Source: Botryococcus braunii
Lineage: Eukaryota > Chlorophyta > Trebouxiophyceae
Assembly (NCBI GenBank): GCA_002005505.1
Contig: KV908531.1
Coordinates: forward strand, 1 to 10,000
Direction of reading: 5' to 3'
Length of the DNA stretch: 10,000 nt
A program made the position numbers and the translations under genes. Positions 6,670 to 10,000 of this stretch are shown piece by piece. Within the stretch, counting starts at the first letter, position 1. Each line of letters begins with the position of its first letter. Below the pieces are notes generated by a model. It worked only from the letters and a program-made list of their open reading frames with translations, ran no database searches and was not told the DNA's origin.

Positions 6670-9600
6670 ATGTCGCTCCAGAGCCCCAGCAGCAGCATCG
6701 AGGAGTTTGAAGGGCTCGAACCGGCACCCTCTCCAGAGGCGCTGATCGGGTATGCCAAGGTCATGTTCATAGCAGCTCTGGGTGTGCCCGCTCCGGGCAT
6801 TGCCGGACACAACTTGTTGAGGCAATGCCGGGTCTATATGCCCAAGCCAGTGGCGGCCGGCGCCCTGCGGGTGCTCGTGCAGACGGGAAAGCTTGTCAAG
6901 GGCGCAACGGGAGTGCTGACGCCAAGCAACTTGGCAGCCGACGGGGCGCGGGCCGCGACGGAGCTTGATCTCTGCATTGCGGTCCCCGGGAGACCGCTGC
7001 GGGGCCTCGAGCACCTGGCCGCACTGCCCGCGGAGATCGGCCAGCTGACGGGGCTCCAACGGGTCAATCTCTGCTGGTGTAAAAGCCTCTCGGGCTTGCC
7101 GGAGGAGATCGGCCTGCTTGTGGAGCTGCGGGAGCTCGACCTCACGGGATGCTGGGGCCTGGCCGGTCTCCCGCGCGGGATCGGTCAGCTCAAGGCGCTG
7201 CAAAGGCTGGTCCTGGCCGGTTGCCAGCAGCTGTCGTGGTTACCGGGGGAGGTTTCCCAGCTGACTGCGCTGCAGGAGCTCGATTTGAGGCGCTGCAAGA
7301 GCTTGCGGGGCCTGCCCGACCGGATCGGCGAGCTGACGGCGCTGACAAAGCTGGACGCTTCCGGCTGTGTTCACCTCCCGGGCCTCACAAGGGACATTGG
7401 CGAGCTCAAGGGGTTGAAGAAGCTGGAGCTTTCTGATTGTCGGCAGCTGTCGCAGCTGCCAGGGGAGATCGGCCAGCTGACAGCGCTGCAGCAGCTCTAT
7501 CTGTCCAATTGTTCGGGGTTGTCTGCCCTGCCAGAAGGCATCGGCAAGCTGGCTGCCCTGCGGGAGCTCAGGCTGTACGGATGTGGAACATTGTCCGGGA
7601 TCAAAGCAGAAATCGGCTCGCTGACGGCGTTGAAAGCGCTCGACCTCGGGTGGTGTACAAACGTGTCGGCCCTCCCGAATGAGATCAGCAAGCTCGCATT
7701 GCTGCAATTTCTCAACCTCTCCGACAGCGGGCTGTCGCATCTGCCTGAGGGGATCGGCCAGCTCAAGGCGCTGCAGCATCTCAAACTGGCCAAGTGTGGC
7801 GACCTGTTGGACCTGCCCCCCGAGCTCGGCCGGCTCACAGCGCTGCAGAAGTTCAACCTCTCAGGCTGCCGACGTTTGTCCGGGCTCCCCAAGGAGATCG
7901 GCGATCTTCCGCAGTTGAAGGAGCTCAATGTTTCGGAGTGTGAGCATCTGTCGCCCCTTCCGGAGGCGATCTGCCGGCTGAAGGCTTTGAGGCGGCTCGA
8001 CCTCTCCCTTAATCGGAAGTTGGCAGCGCTTCCGAAGGAGATCGGCCAGTTGAAGGCGCTGAGGCAGCTCAATCTGGCGGGGTGCAGAACACTGACGGGC
8101 CTCCGACCCGAGATCGGCAAGCTGACAGCGCTGAGGGAAATCAATCTGTCCAGCTGCGCAAAGCTGTCGGAGCTCCCGGCCGAGATGGAAAATCTCACCG
8201 CTCTGAGGGAGCTCAATCTCTCCGACTGCAGGAGCATGTCGGCATTGCCTATTCAGGTTTGCCGCCTGAGAGCGCTGCAGCGACTGTACCTCCGAGGGTG
8301 GCACGGGCGGGACCTTCCAAGTGAGATCGGGGAGCTTGTCCTGCTCACGAATCTCACCCTCCCATTCAGCGAGAGACTGCCGGGGCTGCCAACAGAGATC
8401 GGGCGGTTGGTGGCACTGCGGCTGCTCAATCTCTCATATTGTGGAACATTGCAAGGCCTTCCCAGCACGATCGGGCACCTGAGGGAGCTGGAGTATCTCA
8501 ATCTTGCCAATGCTGTGAGGCTGTCAGACCTGCCAGAGGAGATTGGCGGGCTGGCAAAGCTGCAGCGCCTCTATCTGTCCGGGTGCCGAAGCTTGTCGGC
8601 GCTTCCGAGCGGCATCGGAGACCTCAAAGCGCTCATCAAGCTGGACCTCTCCAAGTGCGTGAGCCTGTCGGCCCTTCCGGCGGAGATCGGGGGTCTGACC
8701 GCGCTGCAGGTCCTGAATCTCTCCGAATGCCGGAGATTAGAAGCGTTTCCAAAGGAGATCGGGAGGCTCCGACAGCTGAAGAAGCTCAACCTGTCCAGTT
8801 GTCGGGAGCTGGCGCATCTGCCGGAGGAGATCGGGAATCTGAGGGAGCTGCGGCAGCTCAATCTCTCCCGGTGTCGAAGCCTGGCAGGGTTGCCTCAGGG
8901 GATGTGCGGACTGACGGCGCTTCGCTGGCTGGATCTCTCTTACTGCACACAGCTCTCCGCGGTGCCGCAATCGCTTGCCGGGCTCCCTTCGTTACGCATT
9001 TTGGCGATGAGCGGCTTCGAAGGCTTGTTGCACAGGCGGTACCATGACGAGTGGCCGGTGCCGATGAAAGTGCAGTACTTGCGCGATTTGATGAAGAGCA
9101 AGGCTGCCCTGGAGAAGCTAGCCACCCAGCAGGACACAATGGTGACCACGCTGGAACGCATGTCCTGGCTGGTGGTCCTGCTCGCCACGGCCACCTTCAT
9201 TGCTTATCTGCAGCCGCCCGGCGGTTATGAAGATGATTCCAACATGGTCAGGTCCGGCAAGCTCTGGGGGTGTGAGGCCGGGTGGCAGGATCGTAGCACC
9301 GAGCAGGCCAGGAGATGTGCGATGCTTGCTTTCTTCATCTTGGATGGCCTGTCCTTCGGCCTGTCTATCAGCTGCGTCATGATGATAGTGGTTATCTCAA
9401 TGCCCCGCCTTCCAAGCAACAACAAGGCGTTCGAGGCGGGCCGCTTCTGGCTGTTCCTCTTGGTGACGTGGCTTCTGCTCTGGTTTGCAGTTGTCACGGG
9501 ATTCACTGCCTTTCTTCTGACGGGGCTGGCTGTGTCAATAACCACTTGGACTGTCATCGGGCCGCTTATGCCTGGCATGCTTGTGCTGCTGATAGGCCTA

Positions 9601-9813
9601 GCTTTGATCATCAAGCGTTTTCGAAGCCTTTTCCCAGGCTGGCCTGCTATCAGCATGGCTGTATCTGCCCTTGGGTCGTGGTTTTTGTGTCGGCAGCTGG
9701 ACTATGACATCAGGCAGGAGGATGAGGAGGATGATATCGAGATTGGCCAACAGATGAGCAAGGACTTTTGGGAAAAGGCGGCTTTGTTGCTTGATAGAGA
9801 TAAAAATCCATGA
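6670..9813 (+). CDS. Large LRR protein with C-terminal PGG-type membrane domain
   Basis: Single uninterrupted frame of 1047 codons. Residues 1-118 resemble no family I know; about 96-118 look like an N-terminal LRR cap. Residues 119-764 are 27 LRRs of 24 residues (two of 23), consensus LPxEIGxLTALxxLNLSxC, with Cys at repeat position 19 in 22 of 27; a 28th degenerate repeat begins at 765. This repeat type is typical of plant TIR-NBS-LRR proteins. Residues about 798-830 are a charged, probably helical linker. From 831 a hydrophobic segment leads into PPGGY (849-853), followed by hydrophobic segments near 884-911, 926-946, 948-982 and 991-1006, matching the PGG domain and an extra membrane stretch. 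The tail is acidic (EDEEDD). No TIR, NB-ARC, kinase, ankyrin or signal peptide is visible. I infer a membrane-anchored sensing or scaffold protein, possibly in immunity. The ATG is the first after an in-frame stop; upstream exons are possible. Confidence 0.9.
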   Translation: MSLQSPSSSIEEFEGLEPAPSPEALIGYAKVMFIAALGVPAPGIAGHNLLRQCRVYMPKPVAAGALRVLVQTGKLVKGATGVLTPSNLAADGARAATELDLCIAVPGRPLRGLEHLAALPAEIGQLTGLQRVNLCWCKSLSGLPEEIGLLVELRELDLTGCWGLAGLPRGIGQLKALQRLVLAGCQQLSWLPGEVSQLTALQELDLRRCKSLRGLPDRIGELTALTKLDASGCVHLPGLTRDIGELKGLKKLELSDCRQLSQLPGEIGQLTALQQLYLSNCSGLSALPEGIGKLAALRELRLYGCGTLSGIKAEIGSLTALKALDLGWCTNVSALPNEISKLALLQFLNLSDSGLSHLPEGIGQLKALQHLKLAKCGDLLDLPPELGRLTALQKFNLSGCRRLSGLPKEIGDLPQLKELNVSECEHLSPLPEAICRLKALRRLDLSLNRKLAALPKEIGQLKALRQLNLAGCRTLTGLRPEIGKLTALREINLSSCAKLSELPAEMENLTALRELNLSDCRSMSALPIQVCRLRALQRLYLRGWHGRDLPSEIGELVLLTNLTLPFSERLPGLPTEIGRLVALRLLNLSYCGTLQGLPSTIGHLRELEYLNLANAVRLSDLPEEIGGLAKLQRLYLSGCRSLSALPSGIGDLKALIKLDLSKCVSLSALPAEIGGLTALQVLNLSECRRLEAFPKEIGRLRQLKKLNLSSCRELAHLPEEIGNLRELRQLNLSRCRSLAGLPQGMCGLTALRWLDLSYCTQLSAVPQSLAGLPSLRILAMSGFEGLLHRRYHDEWPVPMKVQYLRDLMKSKAALEKLATQQDTMVTTLERMSWLVVLLATATFIAYLQPPGGYEDDSNMVRSGKLWGCEAGWQDRSTEQARRCAMLAFFILDGLSFGLSISCVMMIVVISMPRLPSNNKAFEAGRFWLFLLVTWLLLWFAVVTGFTAFLLTGLAVSITTWTVIGPLMPGMLVLLIGLALIIKRFRSLFPGWPAISMAVSALGSWFLCRQLDYDIRQEDEEDDIEIGQQMSKDFWEKAALLLDRDKNP
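7024..8961 (+). repeat. 27 tandem LRR-coding units of 72 (69) bp
   Basis: Each unit encodes one LRR. Twenty-five units are 72 bp, and two (repeats 10 and 18) are 69 bp. The GAGATCGGC and CTGACGGCGCTG segments coding EIG and LTAL recur almost unchanged at the DNA level, while the exposed positions vary. Cys at position 19 is missing in repeats 10, 14, 18, 19 and 21 only. The units keep a strict reading frame and lack indels other than whole codons, in contrast to the upstream minisatellites. This is what selection on a protein solenoid would leave. Confidence 0.9.
9145..9507 (+). other. Region encoding the PGG domain
   Basis: It encodes about residues 826-946. The segment MSWLVVLLATATFIAYLQ followed by PPGGY and an acidic stretch is the hallmark of the PGG family, in which a first membrane helix is followed by the PPGG loop and further helices. 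In land plants this domain usually follows ankyrin repeats (ACD6 and relatives). Assignment rests on motif recognition and hydrophobicity by eye, not on a profile search. Confidence 0.8.
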
Positions 9814-9894
9814 CCAGGTCCTCGGCCATTGGCTTCCAATCAGGGGATCCTAGCCAGTTGCTGCATTTCAGTCACTCCACATTTCTCTTGTTCG
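9814..9894 (+). other. 3' flank of the LRR-PGG gene
   Basis: Unique sequence after the TGA stop at 9811-9813. No AATAAA is present between the stop and the window end. Plant-type polyadenylation signals are degenerate, so its absence does not argue against a gene. No further gene begins here. Confidence 0.4.
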
Positions 9895-10000
9895 TCTTCC
9901 TTCTCCTCCTCCTCCTCCTCCTGCTCCTCCTCTTCCTCCTTCTCCTCTTCCTCCTCCCCCTCTTCCCCTCCCCCTCCTCCTCCTCTCCCTTCTCCTTTCT
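9895..10000 (+). repeat. CTC/CCT-rich polypyrimidine tract, continues past window
   Basis: Starting near 9895 the + strand is almost only C and T, built of imperfect CCT triplets (for example eight nearly perfect units from 9902). Only G at 9923 interrupts, and 9924-10000 is pure pyrimidine. It has the same strand asymmetry as the tract at 3034-3391, although it is triplet- rather than dinucleotide-based. It may lie in the 3' untranslated region or just beyond. Confidence 0.9.

Noticed and set aside
6529..7203. 224-codon minus-strand frame and further long antisense frames across the LRR gene
   Set aside because: They are shadows of a GC-rich, repeated coding sequence; the + frame shows the LRR and PGG motifs and the antisense proteins show none.
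6670..9813. Bacterial LRR effector (IpaH/YopM type) as identity of the LRR protein
   Set aside because: Those have 20-22-residue repeats with a different consensus and no PPGG membrane module; the 24-residue repeat with Cys at position 19 and the PGG domain are plant-like.

Overview
This window looks like nuclear DNA from a plant-lineage eukaryote. It holds one convincing protein-coding gene, on the + strand at 6670-9813, plus a large amount of simple and tandem-repeat DNA. The gene encodes a 1047-residue protein: a run of 27 leucine-rich repeats (LRRs) of 23-24 residues plus a capping repeat, of the type seen in plant TIR-NBS-LRR proteins, followed by a C-terminal multi-pass membrane module carrying the PPGGY signature of the plant PGG domain. 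The PGG domain is known mainly from land-plant ankyrin-repeat membrane proteins (ACD6-like). Together with CT microsatellites, G-boxes and low gene density, this points to a streptophyte (charophyte alga, bryophyte or lycophyte). A repeat-rich charophyte such as Chara is a guess, not something the sequence proves.

Layout. 1-480 is unique sequence with a 20-bp palindrome over a G-box. 485-648 is an AT-rich foldback locus with a 112-bp near-perfect palindrome without a spacer. 655-3030 has no recognisable gene; it contains two more G-boxes, a GC-richer patch with strong hairpins (about 1440-1610) and a 12-bp-stem hairpin at 2131-2160. 3034-3391 is almost entirely polypyrimidine (CT and C runs). 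3392-4059 is unique and non-coding as far as can be seen.

From 4060 to about 6585 there are four different tandem arrays in a row: 24-bp units (4060-4141), 48-bp units (4439-5105, 14 copies), degenerate 43-bp units with a 129-bp higher-order period (about 5455-5835), and 31-bp units (about 6052-6585, about 17 copies). The last array stops about 85 bp before the start codon of the LRR-PGG gene. After the gene there is a CTC/CCT-rich polypyrimidine tract running off the window.

There is no operon, RNA gene, CRISPR array or recognisable transposase. The point of greatest biological interest is the LRR-PGG architecture: a large recognition-type LRR domain attached directly to a PGG membrane module, without TIR, NB-ARC, kinase or ankyrin domains in the visible reading frame.
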